A program made the position numbers and the translations under genes. From Streptomyces chartreusis NRRL 3882 (GTDB lineage Bacteria > Actinomycetota > Actinomycetes > Streptomycetales > Streptomycetaceae), in NCBI RefSeq assembly GCF_900236475.1, contig NZ_LT963352.1, forward strand, positions 8,031,001-8,095,000: a stretch of DNA of 64,000 bases. The letters are read 5' to 3'. The notes under the pieces are model-generated. The model ran no database searches. It was not told the origin of the DNA and saw only the letters and a program-made list of their open reading frames with translations. Positions 52,164-63,651 of the stretch are shown one piece after another; the stretch's first letter is position 1; every line of letters starts with the position of its first letter.

Positions 52164-52178
52164 TTCCGTACAGCGGAA
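52164..52178. promoter_or_regulatory. IclR-type operator TTCCG-N5-CGGAA
   Basis: TTCCGTACAGCGGAA is a perfect 5-bp inverted repeat with a 5-base centre, 17 bases before the start of the DUF6986 gene. The shape matches operators of IclR-family repressors such as those of purine/allantoin catabolism in streptomycetes. The regulator itself is not in the window. Confidence 0.5.
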
Positions 52179-52195
52179 AACAGGAGGGTCTCGGA

Positions 52196-53497
52196 ATGGG
52201 TCAGGGCCAGCAGGAGAAGGTGGCGACGAGCCTCGCGGGCGCCGTCAGCGAGGAGATCAGCGCCTCCCTCGCGCCGGTCGACGCCGAACTGGAGCGCCGC
52301 TACCCCGGAGACCCCGGCACCCGCCAGCCCGTCCACACCGTCTACGTCCCCGGCGACGTCTTCGTCGCCGACACCGTCCGCTCCTGGGGCGATCGTGCCC
52401 TGGCCGCCCTCGACGAACACGCCCCGGACGCCGCCTCCTTCGCCGCCGTCCTCGGCCTGGCCGACGAACTCGCCGAGCCCGTCCACGCGCGCGTGCGCGC
52501 CAAGCTGGAGCGCGAGCCGATCGAGGACCTGCGCGTCGACTTCGAGGACGGCTACGGCAACCGCCCCGACGCCGAGGAGGACGAAGCCGCGGCCCGCGCC
52601 GCCCGGATCGTCGCCGAGGCGTACGAGGACGGCACCGCGGCCCCCTACATGGGCATCCGCATGAAGTGCATGGAGGCGCCCGTACGGGCCCGGGGCATCC
52701 GCACGCTCGACATCTTCCTCACCGGCCTGATGGAGGCCGGGGGGCTGCCCGACGGACTGGTGCTCACCCTGCCCAAGGTGACCTACGCCGAGCAGGTCAC
52801 CGCGATGGCGCGGCTGCTGGACGCCTTCGAGAAGACGCACGGCCTGGAGCCCGGCCGGATCGGCTTCGAGATACAGATCGAGACCAGCCAGTCCGTCCTC
52901 GCCGCCGACGGCACCGCCACCGTCGCCCGCATGATCCAGGCCGCCGAGGGTCGCGCCACCGGCCTGCACTACGGCACCTTCGACTACAGCGCCTGCCTCG
53001 GCGTCTCCGCCGCCCACCAGGCCAGTGACCACCCCGCCGCCGACCACGCCAAGGCCGTCATGCAGGTCGCCGCGGCCGGCACCGGCGTGCGCGTCTCGGA
53101 CGGATCCACCAACGTCCTGCCCGTCGGCCCGACCGAGAAGGTGCACGCCGCCTGGCGCCTGCACTACGGCCTCACGCGCCGCGCCCTGGCCCGCGCCTAC
53201 TACCAGGGCTGGGACATGCACCCCGGCCACCTCCCCACCCGGTACGCGGCCGTCTTCGCCTTCTACCGCGAGGGCTTCGAACAGGCCGCTGCCCGCCTCG
53301 CCCGGTACGCCAACCGCACCGGCGGCGACGTCATGGACGAACCCGCCACCGCCAAGGCCCTCAGCGGCTACCTGCTGCGCGGCCTGGACTGCGGCGCCCT
53401 GGACATCGGGGAGGTCGCCCGGCTGACCGGCCTCACCCGCGCCGACCTGGAGAGCTTCGCGGCACCCCGCCGGGGCGACCTGACGGCGTCCGCCTGA
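52196..53497 (+). CDS. DUF6986 protein, HpcH/HpaI aldolase or malate-synthase-like TIM barrel
   Basis: Seen: 433 residues from ATG 52196 with AGGAGGG 8 bases upstream. Citrate-lyase-beta/malate-synthase-like motifs: LRVDFEDGYGNRPDAEEDEA, GIRMKCMEAPVRARGIRTLD, VLTLPKV, GFEIQIETSQSVLAAD with metal Glu, and LHYGTFDYSACLGVS. Known: this superfamily forms or cleaves C-C bonds next to carboxylates with Mg2+ and CoA esters or glyoxylate. Inferred: glyoxylate handling, perhaps linked to allantoin breakdown through the IclR-type operator in its leader. No allantoin gene is in the window. Confidence 0.85.
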   Translation: MGQGQQEKVATSLAGAVSEEISASLAPVDAELERRYPGDPGTRQPVHTVYVPGDVFVADTVRSWGDRALAALDEHAPDAASFAAVLGLADELAEPVHARVRAKLEREPIEDLRVDFEDGYGNRPDAEEDEAAARAARIVAEAYEDGTAAPYMGIRMKCMEAPVRARGIRTLDIFLTGLMEAGGLPDGLVLTLPKVTYAEQVTAMARLLDAFEKTHGLEPGRIGFEIQIETSQSVLAADGTATVARMIQAAEGRATGLHYGTFDYSACLGVSAAHQASDHPAADHAKAVMQVAAAGTGVRVSDGSTNVLPVGPTEKVHAAWRLHYGLTRRALARAYYQGWDMHPGHLPTRYAAVFAFYREGFEQAAARLARYANRTGGDVMDEPATAKALSGYLLRGLDCGALDIGEVARLTGLTRADLESFAAPRRGDLTASA

Positions 53498-53642
53498 CGG
53501 TTCCTCTCCCACGGTCCGGCCCTACGTACCGGCCCTGTCACAGCAGTCGCCACCGACTCTCGTCGTCACCGCCGCCCCGTAGTCTGTACGCCACGTACGG
53601 ACGTGTCAGTGGACCCTGTGGGGTCGGAGGAACGGGGCAGCG

Positions 53643-55478
53643 GTGTCTACGGGGGAGTACGTGCAGGGGGACGGGGCCGGCCGGCTGCTGGCGGGCCGCT
53701 ACCGCGTCACGGCCCGGCTGGGGCGCGGTGGCATGGGCGTCGTCTGGAAGGCCGTCGACGAGGTCCTCGGCCGTGAGGTGGCCGTCAAGGAACTGCGCAC
53801 CTACACCGACGCGGCCGGCCCCGAACTGGCCGATCTGCAACTGCGGATGCAGCGCGAGGCGCGTGCGGCGGCCCGGGTGCGCCACACCGGTGTCATCGCC
53901 GTGCACGACATCGCCGAGGTCGACGGCCGCCCGCTCATCGTCATGGAGCTGGTCGACGGGCCCTCCCTGGACGACGTGCTGCGCGACCGCGGCACGCTGG
54001 ACGCGCGCGAGGCGGCCGGAATCGGCGCCAAGGTCATGGACGCCCTGGCCGCCGCCCACCGCGCGGGCGTCCTGCACCGCGACGTGAAGCCCGGCAACAT
54101 CCTGCTCGACCGCTCGGGCCGGGTCGTCCTCACCGACTTCGGCATCGCCACCATGGACGACCCGGGCGACGGTTCGGCCACGCACCTCACCCGCAGCGGG
54201 GAACTCGTCGGCTCCCTCGACTACCTGGCCCCCGAGCGGGCCCAGGGCGCCGACCCGGGCCCCGCCTCCGACATCTGGGCCCTGGGCGCCACGCTCTACG
54301 CGGCCGTCGAGGGCACCTCGCCCTTCCGCCGTACGTCCACGTTCTCGACGCTCACCGCGATCGTCACCGAGCCGTTGCCCGAGCCCCGCCGCGCCGGCCC
54401 TCTCGCCCCCGTCCTCCAGCAGCTGATGGACAAGCGCCCCGAGGGCCGCCCGAAGGCCCACCAGGCCCGCGAGATGCTCCAGGCCGTCGCGGACTCGGGC
54501 GGCACGGACACGCCGACGTCATCATTGCGAGGGCCGGTTCCCTCGCCCCCGCGGCCTGAGACGGAGCGCAGTGTCCCCTCGGTACCGCCGGGATTCGGAC
54601 CGCCCCAGCAGGTCCAGCCGGGTGCCGCCGGGCCGCCCGAGGACGCGGGCACACCGGGCTTCGGCACCGCTGCCGCCTTCCGGTCCACCGGCACGCCGGG
54701 ACAGCCCGGATCGGCCCCGGGCTTCGGGCCGGCCGGGCCGGGCAGTACCGGCCAGGGCGCCTCCGCTCCCACCGGCCCCATGAACTCCCGCGCCACGCCT
54801 CGCCGTAAGAACCGCGTCCTCCTCGTGGCCGCGGCCGTCACCGTCGTGCTCGCGGCGGCAGGTGCCACGGTCGCCGTGCTGAGCGATTCCGGCGGCACCG
54901 ATCCGGGCCCGCGAACCGACGCCGCCCGTGCGGATGGCGCGGCCTCCGCGTCCGGGTCCGGTCGTACCGACGACGGTTCGAACGCCCCCAGGCCCGAGGG
55001 GCAGGGCGACGAGCAGGGGAAGGCCCCGTCGAAGAAGCCCGGGGGCGGGAAGGGGTCGGAGCCCACCGGGCGGGCGACCACCCCGGCCCCCGCCGAGTCC
55101 TCCGGCGGCACCATCGGAGGGACCTCGGACGGCGCCCCCGGAGGCGGCGGTTCCGGCGAGGGCGGCGCGACAGGCGGCGGCTCCACCACGCCCGCCCCGG
55201 TCTGCCACGCCATCGGCGGCGGCAAGTACAACTGCCAGGTCTGGAAGACCGCCACGTCGTACACCGCCTCCGGCGCCGAGGCCGGCGTCCTCAAGGCGGG
55301 CACCAACTACTTCTACTGCCAGCAGAACCTGGGCCGGCGAGAGACCGACGGCCGGTGGACCAACGTCTGGTGGGCGAAGACGGACGACGACAGTGGCAAC
55401 ACGGACGTCTGGGTCAGCGACGTCTACATCAAGGGCGGCGACAACGACGCGCCCGTCCCCGGGCTCCCGGTCTGCTGA
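53643..55478 (+). CDS. Transmembrane Ser/Thr protein kinase (PknB-like) with a Cys-rich extracellular domain
   Basis: Seen: 611 residues from GTG 53643. The kinase domain (about 18-285) has RLGRGGMGVVW (P-loop), Lys49 in EVAVKEL, HRDVKPGN (145-152), DFG 165-167 and APE 196-198, all intact. Residues 290-388 are Pro/Gly-rich. One membrane helix (391-413, RVLLVAAAVTVVLAAAG) follows. The outside part has a Gly/Ser/Lys-rich linker and a small C-terminal domain (519-611) with Cys521, Cys531, Cys559 and Cys611, and SH3-like patterns (LKAGTNYFYCQ, TNVWWAKTDDDSG, VWVSDVYI). Known: actinobacterial kinases use outside domains to sense wall fragments; this one has no PASTA repeats. The 3' end overlaps the convergent gene by 55 bases. 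Confidence 0.92.
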   Translation: MSTGEYVQGDGAGRLLAGRYRVTARLGRGGMGVVWKAVDEVLGREVAVKELRTYTDAAGPELADLQLRMQREARAAARVRHTGVIAVHDIAEVDGRPLIVMELVDGPSLDDVLRDRGTLDAREAAGIGAKVMDALAAAHRAGVLHRDVKPGNILLDRSGRVVLTDFGIATMDDPGDGSATHLTRSGELVGSLDYLAPERAQGADPGPASDIWALGATLYAAVEGTSPFRRTSTFSTLTAIVTEPLPEPRRAGPLAPVLQQLMDKRPEGRPKAHQAREMLQAVADSGGTDTPTSSLRGPVPSPPRPETERSVPSVPPGFGPPQQVQPGAAGPPEDAGTPGFGTAAAFRSTGTPGQPGSAPGFGPAGPGSTGQGASAPTGPMNSRATPRRKNRVLLVAAAVTVVLAAAGATVAVLSDSGGTDPGPRTDAARADGAASASGSGRTDDGSNAPRPEGQGDEQGKAPSKKPGGGKGSEPTGRATTPAPAESSGGTIGGTSDGAPGGGGSGEGGATGGGSTTPAPVCHAIGGGKYNCQVWKTATSYTASGAEAGVLKAGTNYFYCQQNLGRRETDGRWTNVWWAKTDDDSGNTDVWVSDVYIKGGDNDAPVPGLPVC

Positions 55479-56257
55479 GCGCGCAGCGACACCGCCGCGT
55501 ACCGCTCCAGCCCCGAGGCCGTCACCAGTTTCTCCTCGACGAACAGCCGCGTGCCCCGTTCGCACAGCCGCCGGTCGGAGCGGGCCCGCGCGCAGAACTC
55601 CTCGGGCACGACACCGAACAGCTCTCGGAAGCGGGGCAGGCCGACGAGCAGCTCGGTGAGCAGCACCCGCTGGCCCGGGTGGGCGCGCGGCACGCCGGTG
55701 CCGTCGTGCAGGACACCGTGCCGGTTGACGTACGCGTACGCGCCGGGCAGGCGGGTGCCGTCCGCGAGGTCGACGCGCACGTCGGGCGCGGGCAGCCAGG
55801 CACGCTCGTAGTTGCCGGCCGGCAGCGGCACGCCCTCGCTCGCGTCGATCACGGCGAGCTGCTCGGCGTCGAGCCAGATGACGAACAACTCCCGCACGGT
55901 GTCGGGGGCGCTGACGGGCGAGGCCGACACGTACCCCATGCGGCTCACATGCGCCGACACACCGGCGTCGACGCCCGTCACCCGGGCCTTCACCATGGGG
56001 ATCGGCGACATGATCCCGAACTCCTCCATCTTGTGCCGCAGCTGCCCCGGGCAGGCGTTCGAGCCGATGGCGAGAACCGGGGTGCGGTCCTCGTGCACCA
56101 GCCGGTCCAGCGGCAGGAAGCAGTCCCCGTCGAGGAGCCCCGAGTCGGCGGGCCACGCGCCCGGATAGGTCAGGGGGTGCTCGCGCGGGGCCCCGGCCAG
56201 GCCGAGGGCTCGCAGCGTGCGATCGGTGAGGTGCTCCATGCGCTCCGTATGCTCCAT
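55424..56257 (-). CDS. Conserved protein with gamma-glutamylcyclotransferase-like motif
   Basis: Seen: 277 residues from ATG 56257; ATG 56239 is a possible later start. LAIGSNACPGQLRHKM resembles the substrate loop of the gamma-glutamylcyclotransferase (GGCT) fold, with GYVSASPVSAPDTVRELFV and NYERAWLP later. The catalytic Glu is not certain. Known: GGCT enzymes cleave gamma-glutamyl or gamma-glutamylamine compounds. Follows the LacI gene by 7 bases on the same strand and so may be in its operon. Its 3' end overlaps the kinase gene by 55 bases. Confidence 0.7.
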   Translation of the reverse strand: MEHTERMEHLTDRTLRALGLAGAPREHPLTYPGAWPADSGLLDGDCFLPLDRLVHEDRTPVLAIGSNACPGQLRHKMEEFGIMSPIPMVKARVTGVDAGVSAHVSRMGYVSASPVSAPDTVRELFVIWLDAEQLAVIDASEGVPLPAGNYERAWLPAPDVRVDLADGTRLPGAYAYVNRHGVLHDGTGVPRAHPGQRVLLTELLVGLPRFRELFGVVPEEFCARARSDRRLCERGTRLFVEEKLVTASGLERYAAVSLRAQQTGSPGTGASLSPPLM

Positions 56258-56264
56258 GGGCCGC

Positions 56265-57302
56265 TCAGTCCGCCGGGGGCAGCTCGCCCGAGCCGCGGGT
56301 GATCAGCCGGGTCGGCAGCTCGATGCGCTCGGGGGTGACGAGGGTGCCGTCCAGCTGCCGGAAGAGGCGTTCCGCGGCGGTACGGCCGATGGCCGCCGCG
56401 TCCTGGGCGACGACGGTGACGCCCGGCTGGAGCAGGTCGGCGAGCTCGATGTCGTCGAAGCCGACCAGGGCGACCCGGCGGGCCTGCTCGGCGAGCACGC
56501 GGATCACGGTGACCGTCACTCGGTTGTTGGCGGCGAAGATCGCGGTGACCGGGTTCCGGCCGGACAGCATCCCCTCGGCCGCACTGCGCACCCGCTCGGG
56601 GTCGGTGGCACCCAGGGACATCCAGGAGTCCGCCACCGGTATGTCCGCGTCCTCCATCGCCGCCCGGTAGCCGCGCAGCCGCTCGGCTGCGGTGTGGATG
56701 CGGGGCATGTCGCCGATGAAGCCGATCCGGCGGTGCCCGTGCGCGATGAGGTGGGCGACGCCGTCCCGGGCACCGCCGAAGTTGTCCGAGAGGACCACGT
56801 CGGCGTCGATGTGCCCGGCCGGCCGGTCCACGAACACCGTGGCGACACCAGCCTTGAGCTCCGGCTCCAGATACCGGTGGTCGTCCCCGGCCGGGATCAC
56901 CACCAGCCCGTCCACCCGCCGTGCGCACAGGGCCAGCACCAGCTCCTGCTCGCGGTCCGGGTCCTCCGCGCTGGAGCCGTTGATCAGCAGGGCGCCGTGC
57001 GCGCGGGCCACCTCCTCGACCGACCGGCTCAGCGGTCCGTAGAACGGGTCCGCGAGGTCCTCCAGGACCAGTCCGATGCTCGCCGTACGGCCCTTGCGCA
57101 GCACCCGCGCGCTGTCGTTGCGGCGGAAGCCGAGGGCGTCGATCGCCTCCTGGACACGCCGCTCCGTCTCCGGGGTCACGCCCGGCTCCCCGTTCACGAC
57201 GCGGGAGACCGTCTTGAGCCCGACCCCGGCGCGTGCCGCGACGTCCTTCATGGTCGGCCGGGTGCCGTAGCGCGGTGCGGATCGGAGGTTGGTCTCGGGC
57301 AC
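56265..57302 (-). CDS. LacI-family transcriptional regulator
   Basis: Seen: 345 residues from GTG 57302; the frame is open to 57389, but that would run over the operator. HTH: TMKDVAARAGVGLKTVSRVVN, with the hinge helix SARVLRKGRTASIGLVLEDL. The sugar-binding domain has DPFYGPLSRSVEEVARAHG and GFDDIELADLLQPGVTVV. Known: repressors of sugar genes, released by a sugar ligand. Divergent from the ROK kinase at 57490, with an operator between them at 57382. Followed after 7 bases by the GGCT-like gene. Confidence 0.93.
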   Translation of the reverse strand: MPETNLRSAPRYGTRPTMKDVAARAGVGLKTVSRVVNGEPGVTPETERRVQEAIDALGFRRNDSARVLRKGRTASIGLVLEDLADPFYGPLSRSVEEVARAHGALLINGSSAEDPDREQELVLALCARRVDGLVVIPAGDDHRYLEPELKAGVATVFVDRPAGHIDADVVLSDNFGGARDGVAHLIAHGHRRIGFIGDMPRIHTAAERLRGYRAAMEDADIPVADSWMSLGATDPERVRSAAEGMLSGRNPVTAIFAANNRVTVTVIRVLAEQARRVALVGFDDIELADLLQPGVTVVAQDAAAIGRTAAERLFRQLDGTLVTPERIELPTRLITRGSGELPPAD

Positions 57303-57381
57303 GGTGCGGTGTCCTGTCCTGTCGTCTACTGGAGTGCGTCGGTCCTGGATTTGTATGAGGATGTGGCGTCGAGCATAGAGC

Positions 57382-57399
57382 CTGGACAACGTTGTCAGG
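57382..57399. promoter_or_regulatory. LacI operator between LacI and ROK genes
   Basis: CTGGACAACGTTGTCAGG contains the perfect 12-bp palindrome GACAACGTTGTC (57385-57396), with CG at the centre as LacI/GalR proteins need. It lies between the divergent LacI regulator and ROK kinase genes. Confidence 0.75.
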
Positions 57400-57489
57400 C
57401 TCGGGGGAGACTGTCCACCGCAATCTCCGGACCGTGCTCCGCTGCTGGCCGGCCAGTCCTTTCACCGTAGACGGGGAGTTCCGACACTC

Positions 57490-58443
57490 ATGCACACCGA
57501 CCTCGTGGCCGCGCTCGACATCGGCGGCACCAAGATCGCCGGCGCTCTGGTGGACGGCCAGGGACGGATCCTGGTCCGCGCCCAGCGGCCGACGCCCGCC
57601 CGCGAGGACGGCGACACCGTGATGCGGGCCGTGGAGCAGGTGCTCGGTGAACTCACCGGGTCGCCGCTCTGGGGACGGGCCACGGCCGTCGGGATCGGCA
57701 GCGCCGGCCCGGTGGACCGGTCGGCGGGCACGGTGAGCCCGGTGAACGTGCCCGGCTGGCGCGACTACCCGCTCGTCGGGCGCGTCAGGGCCGCGGCCGG
57801 GGACCTGCCCGTCGAGCTGATCGGTGACGGTGTGGCGATCACGGCGGCCGAACACTGGCAGGGCGCAGCCCGCGGCCACGACAACGCGCTGTGCATGGTC
57901 GTCTCCACGGGCGTCGGCGGCGGCCTGGTGCTCGGCGGCCGGCTGCACGCCGGGCCCACCGGTAACGCCGGCCACATCGGACACATCAGCGTGGATCTCG
58001 ACGGCGATCTGTGCCCGTGCGGCTCGCACGGCTGCGTGGAGCGCATCGCGAGCGGCCCCAACATCGCCCGGCGCGCCCTGGAGAACGGCTGGCGGCCCGG
58101 TCCCGACGGCGACACCTCCGCCGCCGCGGTGGCCGCCGCGGCCCGGACCGGCGACCCGGTCGCCGTCGCCTCCTTCGAGCGGGCCGCCCAGGCCCTGGCC
58201 GCCGGGATCGCCGCGACGGCGACCCTCGTGGAGATCGACATCGCCGTGATCGGCGGGGGAGTGGGCAAGGCCGGCGACGTCCTGTTCGCCCCCCTGCGCA
58301 AGGCCCTGAGCGCCTACGCGACGCTGTCCTTCGTCCGGCACCTGACCGTGGCCCCGGCCCAGATGGGCACCGACGCCGGGCTGGTGGGCGCGGCGGCGGC
58401 CGCACTGGCGAGGCGGACGGACGCGGCCGCGGCGGGGGTGTGA
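57490..58443 (+). CDS. ROK-family sugar kinase
   Basis: Seen: 317 residues from ATG 57490. ATP motif VAALDIGGTKIAGALVDG near the start, then GIGSAGPVDRSAGTVSPVNVPGW, the sugar site GHIGHISVDLDG, and the zinc motif CPCGSHGCVE. Known: phosphorylates glucose, fructose, N-acetylglucosamine or N-acetylmannosamine. The zinc motif marks an active kinase rather than a repressor, as there is no N-terminal HTH. The LacI regulator next to it probably senses the same sugar. Confidence 0.93.
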   Translation: MHTDLVAALDIGGTKIAGALVDGQGRILVRAQRPTPAREDGDTVMRAVEQVLGELTGSPLWGRATAVGIGSAGPVDRSAGTVSPVNVPGWRDYPLVGRVRAAAGDLPVELIGDGVAITAAEHWQGAARGHDNALCMVVSTGVGGGLVLGGRLHAGPTGNAGHIGHISVDLDGDLCPCGSHGCVERIASGPNIARRALENGWRPGPDGDTSAAAVAAAARTGDPVAVASFERAAQALAAGIAATATLVEIDIAVIGGGVGKAGDVLFAPLRKALSAYATLSFVRHLTVAPAQMGTDAGLVGAAAAALARRTDAAAAGV

Positions 58444-58569
58444 GAACGGGCAGGAACGTTCAGGCGGGCTCTCCGGCGCCCGGCACATTCCTGAGCCCGG
58501 AACGTCCCTGAGCCCGGCATGTTGTGATGCGGAGGGAACCACTCCGCCGCGGGCGCCATCTGGTCCGGC

Positions 58570-59037
58570 GTGGGTGTCGGAATCCTGTTCTTCGGGCTCG
58601 CCTTCATGGGCGGATGGGCGGCGGCGATCGGCGCGCTGGTGTACGCCGCCGTCACGCTCGTGCGCGTCTGGCCGGAGCACTGGATGCGGCGCCGCGGACA
58701 CCCCGTGGCACGGCTGCTGGTGCCGGCGCGCGCGTACCTGCGCTTCGACGTGGCGCTCGCCGTGACGGCCCTGCTGGCCGACCTGTGGCTGGTGTCGGCA
58801 GCCATCGTGTTCGGGGCGGACGGTGTCTTCACCGAGGACTGGATGGGCTACCCCGGCATGACCGACCCCACCGGGCAGGGGTACCAGGCCGGAGTGGTGA
58901 GTGCGCTGCGCACCACGGCGTGGTGGACCTTCGGGGTCGCGGTGTTCGGCCGGTGCTGGATCACGGCCGGCGTGCAGGTGTGCCTCCTGCCGCTCGCCGC
59001 GTGGTGGATCGGATCGTTCGACACGTACTACACCTGA
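58570..59037 (+). CDS. Small integral membrane protein
   Basis: Seen: 155 residues if GTG 58570 is used. No stop interrupts upstream to 58525, but no better start codon exists. GGAGGG at 58531 is too far away, so the start is uncertain. Four membrane helices: ILFFGLAFMGGWAAAIGALV, LRFDVALAVTALLADLWLV, SALRTTAWWTFGVAVFG and VQVCLLPLAAWWIGSF. No family is recognised. It stands between the ROK kinase and the AraC cassette. Confidence 0.6.
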   Translation: MGVGILFFGLAFMGGWAAAIGALVYAAVTLVRVWPEHWMRRRGHPVARLLVPARAYLRFDVALAVTALLADLWLVSAAIVFGADGVFTEDWMGYPGMTDPTGQGYQAGVVSALRTTAWWTFGVAVFGRCWITAGVQVCLLPLAAWWIGSFDTYYT

Positions 59038-59083
59038 CGGGCGCCGGACCGGGATACCGGGCTTTCTCTCGGAAAGGGACCGA

Positions 59084-59557
<474 letters not shown>

Positions 59558-59561
59558 CGTG

Positions 59562-59981
59562 ATGGCCATGGACCTCACCATTCACGCCAGTTTCCTTCCG
59601 CACGACGACCCGGACGCCGCCCTGGCGTTCTACCGCGACACCCTCGGCTTCGAAGTGCGGGGCGACGTCGGATACCAGGGCATGCGCTGGATCACGGTCG
59701 GCCCCGTCGGCCAGCCCGGCACGAACATCGTGCTGCATCCGCCGGCCGCCGACCCCGGCATCACCGAGGACGAGCGCAAGACCATCGCCGAGATGATGGC
59801 CAAGGGCACCTACGCCAGCATCGTGCTGGCCACCCGCGACGTCGACGCCGCCTTCGAACGGGTGCAGGCGGGCGATGCCGAGGTGGTCCAGGAGCCCACG
59901 GACCAGCCGTACGGCGTTCGTGACTGCGCCTTCCGCGACCCCGCGGGCAACATGGTCCGCATCCAGCAGCTCAAGCCGTGA
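59562..59981 (+). CDS. VOC-family protein (glyoxalase/drug-binding fold)
   Basis: Seen: 139 residues from ATG 59562; GTG 59559 and ATG 59568 are alternatives. VOC pattern: ASFLPHDDPDAALAFYRDTLG, YQGMRWITVGPVGQP, ASIVLATRDVDAAFERVQAG and CAFRDPAGNMVRIQQL. Known: includes glyoxalases, dioxygenases and proteins binding bleomycin-type drugs. Lies between the AraC activator and the UvrA-like gene on one strand. Confidence 0.9.
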   Translation: MAMDLTIHASFLPHDDPDAALAFYRDTLGFEVRGDVGYQGMRWITVGPVGQPGTNIVLHPPAADPGITEDERKTIAEMMAKGTYASIVLATRDVDAAFERVQAGDAEVVQEPTDQPYGVRDCAFRDPAGNMVRIQQLKP

Positions 59982-60100
59982 CGGCCCGGCAGCAGCCGGC
60001 CCACGGATCCACCCGCACCACCCCCGCGCCGCACCTCCGGGCCGGCGCGGGGACACCAGATCGTCCGACCGCGGCAGCCCCGCCCGACAGATGGAGACCG

Positions 60101-62494
<2,394 letters not shown>

Positions 62495-62655
62495 CGCGGG
62501 TCCCAGGGACTGCCGTGAGGCGAGTGCGCCACGGTGTACGCGGCCGCACGGCAGTCCGCAGCAACCCATCCTTCACATAAGTCGCAAAAAGGGCGAATAG
62601 CGGCACGCTTCGAGGGCACTCCGTCTGCGAAACCCCACACAGAACGGAGCCGCTG

Positions 62656-62931
62656 ATGATCATCAAGAAGATGCACGAGATGGGCGTCCGCAGCGAGCAC
62701 GCCTACATGGCCGCCATGGCATCCGTCGGCCTCAGCGTCGTCGCCTGGATGGGCTCTCTGAAGGTGGAACCCGGCACCAACGTCGCCCGCGCCGACCGCT
62801 GGGGCATCTTCGTCGGTGAATGGGCGCCCACCTTCTTCGGTCTCGGACTCGCCCTGTCCCACTACGAACAGCAGGACGGCACGCTCACCGCCGACGTCCA
62901 CGAGTTCCGCCAGGCGCAGAAGGCCGGCTGA
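62656..62931 (+). CDS. Small membrane protein
   Basis: Seen: 91 residues from ATG 62656, CGGAG upstream. Two hydrophobic parts: AYMAAMASVGLSVVAWMGSL and GEWAPTFFGLGLALSHYE, probably two helices. Acidic/polar tail DVHEFRQAQKAG. It looks like a conserved streptomycete protein of unknown role. It lies 161 bases after the UvrA-like gene with no visible terminator. Confidence 0.75.
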   Translation: MIIKKMHEMGVRSEHAYMAAMASVGLSVVAWMGSLKVEPGTNVARADRWGIFVGEWAPTFFGLGLALSHYEQQDGTLTADVHEFRQAQKAG

Positions 62932-62981
62932 ACGGCCCACTCCGGCGAGCGCCCGGCGCCGTTCCCGCGCACCCTGGTGCC

Positions 62982-63194
62982 ATGGCGTCCGTGAAGCCCG
63001 TCGTGGTCTACCCGCCCGCCGCGGACGGTGGCCGGCGGGTACGCGTGGACGACCAGTTCCTCGGGATCGCGTACGGGCTGCTGGATGTCGCAGAGTTCCT
63101 GCGGCGGGCAGGGATCGAGGATGCCGACGAGGCGTACGTGGCGGCGACGGGCCTGATCGAGTGGCGCGGCGGCGGCCCCGGCACCTGGGGGTAA
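62982..63194 (+). CDS. Small conserved protein, 70 residues
   Basis: Seen: 70 residues from ATG 62982. Sequence has VVVYPPAADGGRRVRVDDQF, GIAYGLLDVAEFLRRAG and an end with IEWRGGGPGTWG. It is soluble, one helix and strands. Family and role unknown. GC-biased codons support it being coded. Confidence 0.65.
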   Translation: MASVKPVVVYPPAADGGRRVRVDDQFLGIAYGLLDVAEFLRRAGIEDADEAYVAATGLIEWRGGGPGTWG

Positions 63195-63274
63195 GGGGCC
63201 CGGGTGAAGCCGACCGCTTCCCCCGAACGGCCCAGCGGCGTGACCCCGGAGCGGGTCCGGCCGTTGAGTCGGGC

Positions 63275-63505
63275 ATGAAGAAGCGCAGCATGCTCGCCAT
63301 CGCCTCCCTGGCCACCGGCTTCGTCGTCGCCGCGGTCACTCCGTCGCACGCCATCGGGGAGAAGCTCCCCGCCATCAACGTGGACGAGACCCTCAAGACG
63401 CTCGACCAGGCCGTCGGCAAGGACGGCCTGTCCGTGGCCGGGAAGGATGGCGTCCAGAAGAAGAAGGGTCCCCAGAAGAAGGGCACCCAGAAGAACAAGG
63501 GCTGA
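63275..63505 (+). CDS. Small secreted Lys-rich peptide
   Basis: Seen: 76 residues from ATG 63275. Signal peptide MKKRSMLAIASLATGFVVAA with SHA cleavage at about residue 26. The mature part is about 50 residues, with repeated KKKG/QKKG/QKNKG at the end and LDQAVGKDGLSVAGKDG before it. Highly basic. Known: no family recognised. Could bind wall polymers or nucleic acid outside, which is speculation. Confidence 0.65.
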   Translation: MKKRSMLAIASLATGFVVAAVTPSHAIGEKLPAINVDETLKTLDQAVGKDGLSVAGKDGVQKKKGPQKKGTQKNKG

Positions 63506-63651
63506 CGGGCCGCTCCGGCCCCGGCCACGGCGCCGTCGCTCCTCGCTCGCGGGGGGCGCCGGCGCCGTCGTCATGCGCCCTCAACTGCGGCTGGTTTCCG
63601 TGGCAGGGTGGAGCGGGCAAGCCTCAGGGGGCCAACAGAAGAGGGGGACCT

